NCBI GenBank assembly: GCA_002723085.1
Contig: PBNK01000002.1
Coordinates: forward strand, 62,001-126,000
Origin: Crocinitomicaceae bacterium
GTDB lineage: Bacteria > Bacteroidota > Bacteroidia > Flavobacteriales_D > Parvicellaceae
Direction of reading: 5' to 3'
Length of the DNA stretch: 64,000 bases
Shown here: positions 1-8,994 of the stretch, piece by piece
How positions within the stretch are numbered: the stretch's first letter is position 1
Layout: every line of letters starts with the position of its first letter
Translations under genes and position numbers: made by a program
Notes under the pieces: generated by a model
The model's database searches: none
What the model was told of the DNA's origin: nothing
What the model saw: the letters and a program-made list of their open reading frames with translations, nothing else

Positions 1-2776
1 TTTTTTCAATCTGATGTTTTTCTATTATTTTATCAAATTCCCTAAATAAATTATCCAAGCTTTTAACCAATTTACTTGGGTCCATTGTTTCAGCAACTTT
101 ACTGAAGTCTTTAATGTCAGTAAACATGACTGTTGCCTTTCTATATTGTCTAGTTGTTGCAACGCCTTTATTTTTTAATTCATCGGCAGTTTCTGAAGGT
201 AAAATGTTCAAAAGCAATTTATCTGCTTTTTCTTTCTCTTTCTCAATATTTTTATTCTGAATTTCTATTTGATCTTTTTGCTTAGTGATGGTTTTTGTTC
301 TTCTTTCAACAAGAAATGCCAATCTTCTTTGCTGTCTTTTGATTGTTCTTACTCTTAATAAATACACTCCCCAAATGATTAAAAAAACCAAAATAGAAGA
401 AGAGACAATAAATTCCCAAGTTTTCCAATAGGGGGAGGAAATGTAAATTTTAATTTTTTCAGGTTCAGACCATACGCCATCATTATTTGATGCCCAAATT
501 TTAAATGTATAATCTCCTGGTGGGATGTTGGAATAATTTATAGGCTGAAGTTTTTTAATTTCTATGGGCTTATCATATAGGCCTTCTAAATGAATTTTAT
601 ACTTATTGCTTGCAGGATCAGTAAAATGAAGCCCCGTAAAATTAATGGAGAGGTTATTTTCAGAACTTTTCAATGAAACCGAATCAAGATAATATGGATT
701 ATCGTCTTTAATGTAATTTTGGAATTTGTTGGATTTTAAAACCATAAAATCGGTTAAAATGATTTTTGGCGGCACTCTATTAATCTCTATTTCATTGGGA
801 TTAAAAACATTAAACCCATTAATTCCTCCAAAATATATTTTCCCAGTATTGCTTTTACAGTATGCATTATTGTTAAACTCATTACTCTGCAAACCATTTG
901 CCTCATTAAAGTTTTTAAATTTTTCAATTTGTGGGTCAAATCTTGATATTCCAACATTTGTACTCATCCAAATCATTCCTTTATTATCTATTACCGTTCC
1001 ATAAATAGTATTATTTGACAACCCATCTTCTTCAGTAAAAAACCTAAATTTTTTAGTTTTAGGATTAAATTTATTTAACCCGCCACCCATTGTTCCTAAC
1101 CATAAATTATTTTCTTCATCCTCACTAATGGTTAATACGGTATTGCTGCTGATTGTGGCTTCTTCATCTTGTTTATACAAATAAGTTTTTGCTTCATAGC
1201 TATATTCCTCTTCTTTTTCAAAAAAGTTTAATTCACAAAATCCACCTCCATCAAAACCTAACCAACATTTACCATTAGATGAAAAAAAGATGCGCCTACA
1301 GTCAGCATCTGGAATTGAAGATGGATTGTTTGGATCGTGTGCTATTAGGTTATATGATAAAGTATTTAAATCTAAAATTCCAATGCCCTCCTTTAAAGCT
1401 ATCCACAACCTATTTTTTGAGTCTATGTTCAAATCATATACAGGTTGATTAAACACTGTATCGTTAGGCTTGAGTTTTTGAAAAACACCTTTTTCATAGT
1501 TTTCAGATAAATTTAACAGATATACTCCTGAATTTGTCGCTGTCCATATTCTATTTTGATCATCTACAATAATATCCCACACATCATTACTTCCTTCTTT
1601 TAGAATGTTTTCAGATTTAAATTCGTAATTAAAAATGGTATTGCTGGAAAAATCAATTCTTGACACCCCTTTTCTTGTACCAACCAAAGCAGATTGGGTT
1701 GTTTCTTCAAATATTGACCAAATATTATTATCAGAAATTACTGTTTGCCCATCTAGACTATTTGAAATTAGCTCAAAGTTTTGTTTTAGTGGGTCAAAAT
1801 AGGAAACTCCATATTGTGTCCCAACCCAAATATTACCAGAAAAATCTTTATAAATTTGATTAATAATATCACTAGACATTGAACTCAAATCATAATCACT
1901 ATTTACATAATTTTTAATAAAATACTTTCCTTTAATTTTATTTAATGAATAAAGTCCACTCCCTTTTGTCCCTACCCAAATTGAATTCTCGGATTCACAA
2001 AAAACAGATGATATAACTTTATTTTTTAATTCATTGTGTAAATTAATAACTCTTGATTCAGTTACTATATTAACCCCCTTATTAGTAGCTATATACAAAA
2101 GCGAATCTTTACATAAAAAAAGATCATTAATTGATTGATTAATGAGGTAATTATTATAAGATGGGGTACTAATTTTTAAATTATCTATAACTATTGTATT
2201 TATTCCTGCATCTGCGGTTCCAATAATTAGCAACGAATCATTTTGAATAATTAAATCTTTTATTCTATTAGACGATAGTCCATTCTCAGTTGTAAAATGA
2301 ATTAAAGAATCATCTTTCAATCTATATTTAACTATTCCTTTTTCTTCTAAAGCTATCCATAAAAATCCTAACTTATCTTCAACTATTTTTTTTACTTTAA
2401 CCCCGCTATTTAAAAATTTATTTTCTGTTCTTTTAAACTCATTGGTTAATGGAGGTTTATAGTTTAAACCAGCATTGGTTCCAGCCCAAAGAACTCCTTT
2501 AGAATCTTCAAAAGTGGATAAAATAAAAGAATTTGAAAGTGTATTTTTTTTCTTGATTTGATGTTTGAAATGTAAAACTTCATATCCGTCAAATCTATTT
2601 AATCCTTCTTGAGTTCCAAACCACATAAATCCAAATTGATCTTGAATTATAGAGTTTATCGTACTTTGACTTAACCCTTCTTTAATAGTAAGTTTTTTAA
2701 ACCTAATATTTGGATTTTGAGCAATAAAATTTAATGAGGAAATTAAAAGTATACAAAAGAGAATTTTTTTTAACAT
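1..2776 (-). CDS. Two-component-type beta-propeller sensor with C-terminal class III nucleotide cyclase (partial, runs off left edge)
   Basis: Translated from the ATG at 2774-2776, the frame stays open to the window edge (925 codons seen). It begins with a signal peptide (MLKKILFCILLISS, then a Gln near residue 20). About 650 residues of repeats follow with motifs such as FMWFGTQEG and NLWLGTMGGG, typical of two-component-regulator propellers. Next come a Y_Y_Y-type beta-sandwich (about 700-780), one membrane helix (about 783-805), a coiled coil and the start of a class III adenylate/guanylate cyclase domain (TVMFTDIKDFS near residue 886, which carries the first metal-binding Asp). The rest of the catalytic domain lies outside the window. 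Propeller-cyclases are thought to sense an extracytoplasmic ligand and make a cyclic nucleotide inside. The gene lies 22 bases downstream of the HAMP-PP2C gene, so it is probably the last visible member of that operon. Substrate (ATP or GTP) cannot be told from the part seen. Confidence 0.88.
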   Translation of the reverse strand, partial: MLKKILFCILLISSLNFIAQNPNIRFKKLTIKEGLSQSTINSIIQDQFGFMWFGTQEGLNRFDGYEVLHFKHQIKKKNTLSNSFILSTFEDSKGVLWAGTNAGLNYKPPLTNEFKRTENKFLNSGVKVKKIVEDKLGFLWIALEEKGIVKYRLKDDSLIHFTTENGLSSNRIKDLIIQNDSLLIIGTADAGINTIVIDNLKISTPSYNNYLINQSINDLFLCKDSLLYIATNKGVNIVTESRVINLHNELKNKVISSVFCESENSIWVGTKGSGLYSLNKIKGKYFIKNYVNSDYDLSSMSSDIINQIYKDFSGNIWVGTQYGVSYFDPLKQNFELISNSLDGQTVISDNNIWSIFEETTQSALVGTRKGVSRIDFSSNTIFNYEFKSENILKEGSNDVWDIIVDDQNRIWTATNSGVYLLNLSENYEKGVFQKLKPNDTVFNQPVYDLNIDSKNRLWIALKEGIGILDLNTLSYNLIAHDPNNPSSIPDADCRRIFFSSNGKCWLGFDGGGFCELNFFEKEEEYSYEAKTYLYKQDEEATISSNTVLTISEDEENNLWLGTMGGGLNKFNPKTKKFRFFTEEDGLSNNTIYGTVIDNKGMIWMSTNVGISRFDPQIEKFKNFNEANGLQSNEFNNNAYCKSNTGKIYFGGINGFNVFNPNEIEINRVPPKIILTDFMVLKSNKFQNYIKDDNPYYLDSVSLKSSENNLSINFTGLHFTDPASNKYKIHLEGLYDKPIEIKKLQPINYSNIPPGDYTFKIWASNNDGVWSEPEKIKIYISSPYWKTWEFIVSSSILVFLIIWGVYLLRVRTIKRQQRRLAFLVERRTKTITKQKDQIEIQNKNIEKEKEKADKLLLNILPSETADELKNKGVATTRQYRKATVMFTDIKDFSKVAETMDPSKLVKSLDNLFREFDKIIEKHQIEK

Positions 2777-2798
2777 TTCGAAACGAAATCATTATTAT

Positions 2799-4619
2799 TT
2801 ATACTTTAACTCCCATAACTAAAATATCATCAATTTGGTCTAACGAACCTCTCCATGCTTCTATTTTTTGATCTAAAAGCTCTTTTTGTTTTTCCATTGG
2901 TTCGCTACTAATTTTAATTAAAGTTTCCTTAAACTGTCTATACATGAATTTTTTACCCTTTAGACCTCCAAATTGATCAGCATATCCATCTGAAAAAAGA
3001 TAAATAATATCCCCTTTTTTAACATCAAGAGTAAAAGTCTCATAGTTTTTGGTGCCAGGTTCAAAAGAGCCAATAGCAAATTTATCAGTTTTAAAAACTT
3101 GAAGTTCATTGTCCCTAATTAAATAAAGAGGGTTATATGCACCTGAATATTGTATTTTATTTGTTTTCCTATTTAAAGAACAAATAGATATATCCATGCC
3201 ATCTCTAACTGCATTTTCATCTCCCGTTTTATTAAGCGATTCACTTGCATATTTATTTAAGGCGTCAAGAATAGGTCCTGTTTTATCTATACTTTTATCG
3301 TTTAAAACTGCATTTAATCCGTTAGCTCCTACTAAACTCATAAAAGCACCTGGAACACCATGACCAGTACAATCAACTGAAGCAAAAAGCATTTCGTCTT
3401 TAATTTGATTAACCCAATAAAAATCTCCTGAAACAATATCCTTTGGCTTAAACAAAACAAAAGAAGAAGGAAATAGCTTTTTAATAAATCTATCTGGAGG
3501 TAAAATTGAATCTTGCAACCTTTTAGCATATCTGATACTGTCAGTAACATCATTGTATAATTCCTCTAATTTTGATTTTTGATTATCAATTTCATCTTTT
3601 TGTCTTACGACCTCCTCTGTTCTTTCTTTTACTTTTTGTTCAAGAATTCTTTCAGTCTCAGCTAGTTCGTCCTTCATCTTAAGCAATGCATGACCAAGAA
3701 CATCGTCCTCACTTAAAGGTTGATATGGGTATTTAAAATTACTTTGTCCTACCTCATGAGCAAATTGAGTGGTTTCTTTAAGCCCTTTTACTAAAGAGTT
3801 CATCGCAACTGACATTTCCCCAATTTCATCATTGCTTGGTTCTATTTCATGAGATGGGAAAACACCATTTCCTAAATTGAGTAGAATTCTTTTTAATCTT
3901 TGAACTGGTTTCGTTATACTGAGAGTGGTAAAGAAAGCGATAATAAATGTACCTATTAAGAGGATAATTCCCACAAAAAATATGGTTTGTGATAAACTTG
4001 AAAACTTTTTATTGGTATCTTTAAAAGATTCATTATTTTCTTGTTGTTTCTCTTTTGCAATATCAGATCTTATTCTAATTAAACCATCTAATTGAGTTGA
4101 AATATTCTGATATATTGGAAGAATCTCCTCATCCAAAAGTCCTTGGGCTAGTAATTGTTGATCTTCATAACTTTCAAAATCTGGCAATAGATCTCTTATT
4201 GAAAAATTATACATATCAATTAATTCTTTAATCTGTAAATTTATATTATCATATGTTGCTTTTCCAATTTGGATAGTATCCCAATTATCAGATAAATAGT
4301 CTAATGATTTTAAATCAGCATAAAGTGAAGAATCTAATAAAAGAGCGGCTTCTAGTTTAAAAACTTCTGTAGCCCTAGTCTGCTCATTTGTCCAATTTTG
4401 CATATGGTTATGCGTCTTGGATAAATTATCTTTAAGATGGTTTAACCCATCAAAAGAAGGTTGGTCAATTTGTAAAAACTTATCATTTTTTTTAATGCTG
4501 TCTTCTAGAGTTTGCTTACCATCAGAAACCACAGAAAATGTGACACTAAAAACTATTAAAAGCAGCAAAACAACTATACCAAAACCAAAACCTATTTTTT
4601 TCCCAACAGTAAATCTCAA
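2799..4619 (-). CDS. HAMP-domain membrane sensor with C-terminal PP2C/SpoIIE-type phosphatase
   Basis: 606 residues. Membrane helix 1 is at about 9-31, a largely helical extracytoplasmic domain at 32-208, helix 2 at about 212-235, HAMP at about 236-285 (NDEIGEMSVAMNSL), a coiled coil at about 315-358, and a PP2C SpoIIE domain from about 361 to the end. Metal-binding motifs are present: SGDFYW (D399) and VDCTGHGVPGA (D416), plus SDGYADQFGG near the C-terminus. In known systems such phosphatases act on phosphorylated anti-sigma-antagonist (STAS) proteins or other Ser/Thr-phosphoproteins; no such partner is encoded in the window. The gene starts 7 bases after the TPR gene and belongs to the YfiR-TPR-PP2C-cyclase operon. 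The extracytoplasmic domain is a candidate docking site for the YfiR-like protein two genes upstream (inference). Confidence 0.93.
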   Translation of the reverse strand: MRFTVGKKIGFGFGIVVLLLLIVFSVTFSVVSDGKQTLEDSIKKNDKFLQIDQPSFDGLNHLKDNLSKTHNHMQNWTNEQTRATEVFKLEAALLLDSSLYADLKSLDYLSDNWDTIQIGKATYDNINLQIKELIDMYNFSIRDLLPDFESYEDQQLLAQGLLDEEILPIYQNISTQLDGLIRIRSDIAKEKQQENNESFKDTNKKFSSLSQTIFFVGIILLIGTFIIAFFTTLSITKPVQRLKRILLNLGNGVFPSHEIEPSNDEIGEMSVAMNSLVKGLKETTQFAHEVGQSNFKYPYQPLSEDDVLGHALLKMKDELAETERILEQKVKERTEEVVRQKDEIDNQKSKLEELYNDVTDSIRYAKRLQDSILPPDRFIKKLFPSSFVLFKPKDIVSGDFYWVNQIKDEMLFASVDCTGHGVPGAFMSLVGANGLNAVLNDKSIDKTGPILDALNKYASESLNKTGDENAVRDGMDISICSLNRKTNKIQYSGAYNPLYLIRDNELQVFKTDKFAIGSFEPGTKNYETFTLDVKKGDIIYLFSDGYADQFGGLKGKKFMYRQFKETLIKISSEPMEKQKELLDQKIEAWRGSLDQIDDILVMGVKV

Positions 4620-4626
4620 TGTTAAA

Positions 4627-5547
4627 TTAATTTTTTTGTGATTCGGATTCTGAATTTAGCTTCTTTAAAATATTTGCATATTTAACATAGTTTTCCATTT
4701 CATTTAAACTATAATAAACTGCAATAATTCCTTGAATAATTGATTTATCATTTGGCTTAGAATTATAGGCTCTTTTTAAATAAGGCAACGACTTAGAAAA
4801 ATTTTCAAGGGCTTGTTCTTCCATCATAATCACCTTTTCTAATTCTGCATCATCAGCAAGTTCTTCTAAAATTAAATCAACTCCAAGATTGTGATAAAGT
4901 ATTCCAGTGTTATAGTTAGCACTGTAATTTGTTGAATCTATAGATAAAGTATTTTTATAACATAAAATTGCCTTATCTAAAAATTCTCTTCTTTCTTTTT
5001 TCTTGTTTAGGTATTTAATTCTGTACTGAGTTGCTAAAGCTAAATTAAACTCAATGTCTTTGTTTTTAAAATCTTTATTAGGATCAATAAATCTTTCTAA
5101 ATTTTTATATTCATTATAAAAACGTTGTGCATCATCATAATGAACCGTATCTAAATAAAAAACAGCATGATTATAATAGCTTCTAGCTAAAGAACTTAAA
5201 GCTGATTTATTATTGTCTACAAATTCTTTCTTTTTATCTAACTCTAAAGACTTTTTAAACGACTCTATAGCTATATCTCTTGCTTTAGATATTGGTGATT
5301 TATTATCTACTTGCTTAAACACAAAGTAATTTACAAATCCGCTTAAATGCCAATAATAAGGATTATCCTTTTGATTTGGACAAGCTGATAAAACACTATC
5401 TAACATAACCTTTGCTTTATCGAATTTTTTTTCCTGATAATATTTTAATAATAGCACTTTTTCAGGACAGTTTTCATACTGTCCATATACTCCTAAAGAA
5501 GGAATGAAGAAAATAATGAGAAACGCTATTTTAATTAATTTAATCAT
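4627..5547 (-). CDS. Secreted TPR-repeat protein of the YfiR-PP2C operon
   Basis: 306 residues with a signal peptide (LIKIAFLIIFFIPSLGVYGQ). The mature part is helical and rich in Tyr, Lys and Asp, with TPR-like spacing: a first repeat at about 27-60, then units near 95-125, 165-215 (NYSANYNTGILYHNLG) and 240-290. Its ATG overlaps the stop of the YfiR-like gene by 4 bases (ATGA), and its stop is 7 bases before the HAMP-PP2C start, so the three are almost surely cotranslated. TPR proteins are scaffolds, so an envelope adaptor between the YfiR-like protein and the sensor domain is a reasonable guess, but no specific function is visible. Confidence 0.85.
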   Translation of the reverse strand: MIKLIKIAFLIIFFIPSLGVYGQYENCPEKVLLLKYYQEKKFDKAKVMLDSVLSACPNQKDNPYYWHLSGFVNYFVFKQVDNKSPISKARDIAIESFKKSLELDKKKEFVDNNKSALSSLARSYYNHAVFYLDTVHYDDAQRFYNEYKNLERFIDPNKDFKNKDIEFNLALATQYRIKYLNKKKERREFLDKAILCYKNTLSIDSTNYSANYNTGILYHNLGVDLILEELADDAELEKVIMMEEQALENFSKSLPYLKRAYNSKPNDKSIIQGIIAVYYSLNEMENYVKYANILKKLNSESESQKN

Positions 5548-6068
5548 ATAATATTGTAAGCCAATTTAATTATATTCTGACCTACTTTTAAATCATGTTT
5601 TTCAGCTTTTGTTTTGTTTAATTCAAACTTGAGTTTGCTGTCTTTAAATATAAAGTTAATGATTGCACCTGATGAAGCCAAATTTGTACTTTCAGAAACC
5701 ACCAATGTTTGATAATCAACATTTTTATTTATTTGATTTATAGCATCATTTTTTGATGAAGTAACAAATAAAATATGACAATTTTTTAATTCTTCTATAC
5801 TAGAACAATATTTAATCTTAATAGTTTGATTTCCAATTAGCTTATTTGTATACGAAACATTAAATTGTTTATATACATCTTCATCACCATATACCCCAAT
5901 AATAAAATTGCCTTTTGAATATTCTTCAGGCCATAAAATTTTTTTGGCAAATTGGTACATATAAATTCCTTTAAGCTTTGTTTTAGCAGCTGCAGCATCT
6001 CCGATTTGTGAAATTCCGGGTACATATGCTAATACTAAAAATAATGCTATTAAAAATTTAATTTTCAA
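5544..6068 (-). CDS. YfiR/DUF4154-family periplasmic protein
   Basis: 174 residues. The start is a TTG at 6066-6068 directly before a good signal peptide (KIKFLIALFLVLAYVPGISQ); there is no in-frame ATG near it. The mature part matches the DUF4154/YfiR pattern: KGIYMYQFAKKILWPEE near the N-terminus, FIIGVYGDEDVYKQF, a middle segment CHILFVTSSK and an end segment with INFIFKDSKLKFELN. In Pseudomonas, YfiR is a periplasmic repressor that binds the sensor domain of the diguanylate cyclase YfiN (TpbB). Here no GGDEF protein is nearby. Instead the operon encodes a TPR protein, a HAMP-PP2C sensor and a nucleotide cyclase, which suggests that the YfiR module controls a different output. First gene of the operon. 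Confidence 0.87.
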   Translation of the reverse strand: MKIKFLIALFLVLAYVPGISQIGDAAAAKTKLKGIYMYQFAKKILWPEEYSKGNFIIGVYGDEDVYKQFNVSYTNKLIGNQTIKIKYCSSIEELKNCHILFVTSSKNDAINQINKNVDYQTLVVSESTNLASSGAIINFIFKDSKLKFELNKTKAEKHDLKVGQNIIKLAYNII

Positions 6069-6132
6069 TTCTACTTAAAATTAGATGAATAGTTACGAAA
6101 ATAGGAAACTAATTACAATAACCATGCCTGTT

Positions 6133-6555
6133 TTAACCATATTTAATTTTATACTTATAATGTTGCTCTCTGCTTTTTTGAGCTGCTTTCTTTACTTTTT
6201 CTTTATCATACTTATCTCTAATTGCTCTTTTTCTTTGCTGATAACTAAATGAATCTTTGTCTACACCTGAAGGCCTGTAACTAGATTTATTGCTATATCG
6301 AAAAGGATCATCGCTAATTCCAATTGTTCCCTTTGGGATTTTCATAAAATCAAATGGATTTTTCTTTTTAATAACATAGTTATTGGTTTTATTCCCATTA
6401 AAAAAAAGTCCTTTATTATTATTTTTCTTTATTTTAACAGGTCTTTTTTTTGACACAAAAGGGTCTCTATATTGAGCATTGATATTAGAAGAGTTTAAAC
6501 CAATCAATAACAAAACAATCAAAACATTTATAATGTATTTGTGCTTGAAACCCAT
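6133..6555 (-). CDS. Small basic secreted protein, function unknown
   Basis: 140 residues, not recognised. A hydrophobic N-terminal segment (about 9-26, ending NINAQ) looks like a cleaved signal peptide. The rest is strongly basic and low in complexity: Lys/Asn-rich stretches at 38-66, then DPFRYSNKSSYRP, and a Lys/Arg-rich C-terminal third (QQRKRAIRDKYDKEKVKKAAQK) that is likely helical. It has no Cys and no catalytic motif. It lies 64 bases upstream of the YfiR operon and 11 bases downstream of ferritin on the same strand, so it may be transcribed with ferritin. The ATG at 6553-6555 is the natural start. Confidence 0.65.
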   Translation of the reverse strand: MGFKHKYIINVLIVLLLIGLNSSNINAQYRDPFVSKKRPVKIKKNNNKGLFFNGNKTNNYVIKKKNPFDFMKIPKGTIGISDDPFRYSNKSSYRPSGVDKDSFSYQQRKRAIRDKYDKEKVKKAAQKSREQHYKYKIKYG

Positions 6556-6566
6556 ATTCTTTTTAC

Positions 6567-7067
6567 TTATTCCGGATTAGAAGAAGCTACTTTTAAATCT
6601 CTGTCAAATAAATAAAGCCCCCCTTTATCTTCACCAATCATGTTTAATTTATCAATAGTTGTTCTTGCTAAAGCTTCTTCTTCTAGTTGTTCTGCAACAT
6701 ACCATTGCATAAAATTATGAGTGGTGAAATCTTTTTCTTCTAAGCAAAGACCAACAATATTATTAATGCTTTCAGTTACATTAATCTCATGTTCTAATAA
6801 ACATTCAAAAACATGAGTTATCGATTTAAAAGTTGTCGGAGGTTTAATTAGGGCAGGTATAACAGCAGTACCTCCTCTTTCGTTAATAAATTTAACCAAT
6901 TTAAGCATGTGCATACGCTCTTCATCACTATGTTGGTATAAAAAGGAAGATGTTCCGTTTAAACCTTGTGATTCTGTCCATGAAGCCATTGACAAATAAA
7001 ACTGTGAAGAGGAAGCTTCTAACTCTATTTGCTTGTTTAAAGCTTTTTCAATAATTGATTTTAACAT
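6567..7067 (-). CDS. ftnA: Ferritin (iron storage)
   Basis: 166 residues from the ATG at 7065-7067 (MLKSIIEKALN). A TTG 15 bases further up would add KKKV-type residues, but it overlaps a promoter element and is not typical of the family. The protein is a four-helix ferritin: helix A holds the iron ligand Glu in NKQIELEASSSQFYLSMASW, helix B carries SDEERMHMLK (the E..H ferroxidase ligands), and helix D carries WYVAEQLEEEALA. It would oxidise Fe(II) and store Fe(III) in a 24-subunit cytoplasmic shell. It has no membrane or targeting segment. The length is normal for bacterial FtnA. Confidence 0.95.
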   Translation of the reverse strand: MLKSIIEKALNKQIELEASSSQFYLSMASWTESQGLNGTSSFLYQHSDEERMHMLKLVKFINERGGTAVIPALIKPPTTFKSITHVFECLLEHEINVTESINNIVGLCLEEKDFTTHNFMQWYVAEQLEEEALARTTIDKLNMIGEDKGGLYLFDRDLKVASSNPE

Positions 7068-7079
7068 TACTTTTTTTTT

Positions 7080-7087
7080 CAAATGTA
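7080..7087 (-). promoter_or_regulatory. Putative Bacteroidetes -7 promoter element for ferritin
   Basis: On the minus strand this reads TACATTTG, an exact match to the Bacteroidetes -7 consensus TAnnTTTG, ending 12 bases upstream of the ferritin ATG. It overlaps the alternative TTG codon, which favours the ATG as start. No convincing -33 TTG at normal spacing was seen. Confidence 0.45.
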
Positions 7088-7140
7088 ATTCTTTTCTGTA
7101 AGTTTATGAAAAATGTTATTCAAATTAAATATCTTAAATC

Positions 7141-8973
7141 TTGAGTAAATATATACTTGAAATAAAAAAATTCAAGATTCAAATTAAAGGTCAAAAATCT
7201 TCTATTGTAAAAAACCTTTCTCTAAATGTTGGTCACGGTGAGATAGTGGGATTAGTGGGAGAGTCGGGAGCTGGTAAATCAATTTCTGTTTTAAGCGTCC
7301 TAAACCTTTTAAATAAAAGCAATAAATTCATTAAAGAGGGTGAAATTAATTTTTACAAAAACTCCAATTACATAAACTTAATTCACGCTGAAAAACAAAT
7401 ACTTCAGAAAATAAGAAGTGAAAATATTGGTATGATTTTTCAAGAGCCAATGACAGCACTCAATCCTATTGTGACTTGTGGGGAACAGGTTCTAGAATCT
7501 ATAATTAATCAAAAAATTAATAGCCAAGCAAAAACAAACTCATTCTTATTAGTGAGTGTTGTTAATCAATTAATAAGAACTATTAAAATTATTTCATTTT
7601 CTCTTTTTAAAATCCCCTACATAAAAACTTCTCTATACAAAGACGCTAAAAAAGAAACCATTTTTTGGTTCGATAAATTAAAAATTAAAAACTCTAAAAA
7701 AATATTTAAAAGCTATCCACACGAAATTTCTGGGGGACAAAAACAACGAGTATTAATTGCAATGGCCTTATCTAAAAACCCTGATTTATTGTTAGCTGAT
7801 GAGCCCACCACAGCGCTAGATTCATTTACACAAAATGCCATAATTCAAGATTTGAAATTTCTTCAAAAAGAACAAAACTTGAGTATTCTTTTTGTTTCAC
7901 ATGATTTAGAATTGATGGCAAAATTTACTGATCGAATATATGTAATGCAAAATGGAAGCATTGTTGAAAAAGGGGATACAAATCTTGTTTTTAAAAACCC
8001 TAATCATCCATATACTAGGGAGTTAATTGCAAGTAAGCCTCCTATTAATTATAAATTAAAAGAGTTACCTACACGTAAACATTTTATGGGCTTTGATGAA
8101 GAAGGTTTTTTAGGTGATATTAACCTTTCTATTGATGAACTAAATAAAAAGTTAATTTATCCAGCTGATGAATCGATAAAAAAAGCAAATGATTTAGGAA
8201 ACAAAAAACCTGTTCTTAAAGTTCAAAACGTATCTAAAGAATATAAATTAAAAGGGACTAAAAAAAATTTTAAAGCATTAAACAATGTTAGTTTTAACCT
8301 ATTCCTAAATGAAACTTTAGGAATCATTGGGGAGTCTGGGTGTGGAAAAACAACTATTGGTAAATTAATTTTAAAATTAATCCCTATAAGTAGTGGAAGC
8401 ATCATCTATAATGGAAATGATATTTTTAAACTTAAAAGAAAGGCTTTAAATTCCATTAGAAAAGATATTCAAATTGTTTTTCAAGACCCCTACAGTTCCT
8501 TAAATCCCAAACAAAAAATTTTTGCTGCACTAATGGAACCTTTAAAAGTTCATGGTAAATTGAGCCGTTGGGAACAACGAGAAAAAATATTAACCCTAAT
8601 TGACGAAGTTGGATTAAGGCCTAATGTTCTTGAAAAATTTCCTCATGAATTATCAGGAGGTCAAAGACAACGAATTTGTATCGCCAGAGCTTTAGTCGTT
8701 AATCCAAAAATTATCGTCTTTGATGAATCTGTTTCAGCTCTTGATGTTTCAATTCAGGCAGATGTGTTAAATCTTCTCAATAAAATCAAAAAGCAAAAAA
8801 AACTAACTTATATTTTTATTTCTCATGACTTATCAGTTATAAGGTTTATGTGCGATAGGATTATGATTATGAAGTCTGGAGAAATTATTGAAATTGGCCC
8901 CTCTGAAGAAATATTCAATAGGCCAAAATCAACTTATACAAATGAATTGTTTTCTTTAGTATTAGATTCATAA
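7141..8973 (+). CDS. ABC transporter with two fused ATPase domains (Opp/Dpp/Yej peptide-importer type)
   Basis: 610 residues starting at a TTG; no ATG lies between it and the first Walker A, so TTG is accepted. NBD1 has Walker A GESGAGKS (40-47), Q-loop QEPMTALNP, signature ISGGQKQR near 196-203 and Walker B LLLADEP. NBD2 has GESGCGKT, QDPYSSLNP, LSGGQRQR and IVFDES. This order matches DppD-DppF/YejF-type fused ATPases that drive peptide uptake. Each NBD is followed by the oligopeptide-type C-terminal tail (NHPYTRELIAS in the first). NBD1 has a segment of roughly 25-45 extra residues (about 125-170, Ile/Ser/Phe-rich) between the Q-loop region and the signature. No permease or binding-protein gene is nearby, so the partner subunits must be elsewhere. 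Confidence 0.93.
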   Translation: MSKYILEIKKFKIQIKGQKSSIVKNLSLNVGHGEIVGLVGESGAGKSISVLSVLNLLNKSNKFIKEGEINFYKNSNYINLIHAEKQILQKIRSENIGMIFQEPMTALNPIVTCGEQVLESIINQKINSQAKTNSFLLVSVVNQLIRTIKIISFSLFKIPYIKTSLYKDAKKETIFWFDKLKIKNSKKIFKSYPHEISGGQKQRVLIAMALSKNPDLLLADEPTTALDSFTQNAIIQDLKFLQKEQNLSILFVSHDLELMAKFTDRIYVMQNGSIVEKGDTNLVFKNPNHPYTRELIASKPPINYKLKELPTRKHFMGFDEEGFLGDINLSIDELNKKLIYPADESIKKANDLGNKKPVLKVQNVSKEYKLKGTKKNFKALNNVSFNLFLNETLGIIGESGCGKTTIGKLILKLIPISSGSIIYNGNDIFKLKRKALNSIRKDIQIVFQDPYSSLNPKQKIFAALMEPLKVHGKLSRWEQREKILTLIDEVGLRPNVLEKFPHELSGGQRQRICIARALVVNPKIIVFDESVSALDVSIQADVLNLLNKIKKQKKLTYIFISHDLSVIRFMCDRIMIMKSGEIIEIGPSEEIFNRPKSTYTNELFSLVLDS

Positions 8974-8994
8974 AAAATTAATTATTTTAGAGAA

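Noticed and set aside
7068-7082. TTG start adding five residues to ferritin
   Set aside because: It overlaps a TAnnTTTG promoter element, and the ATG at 7067 gives the standard ferritin N-terminus.
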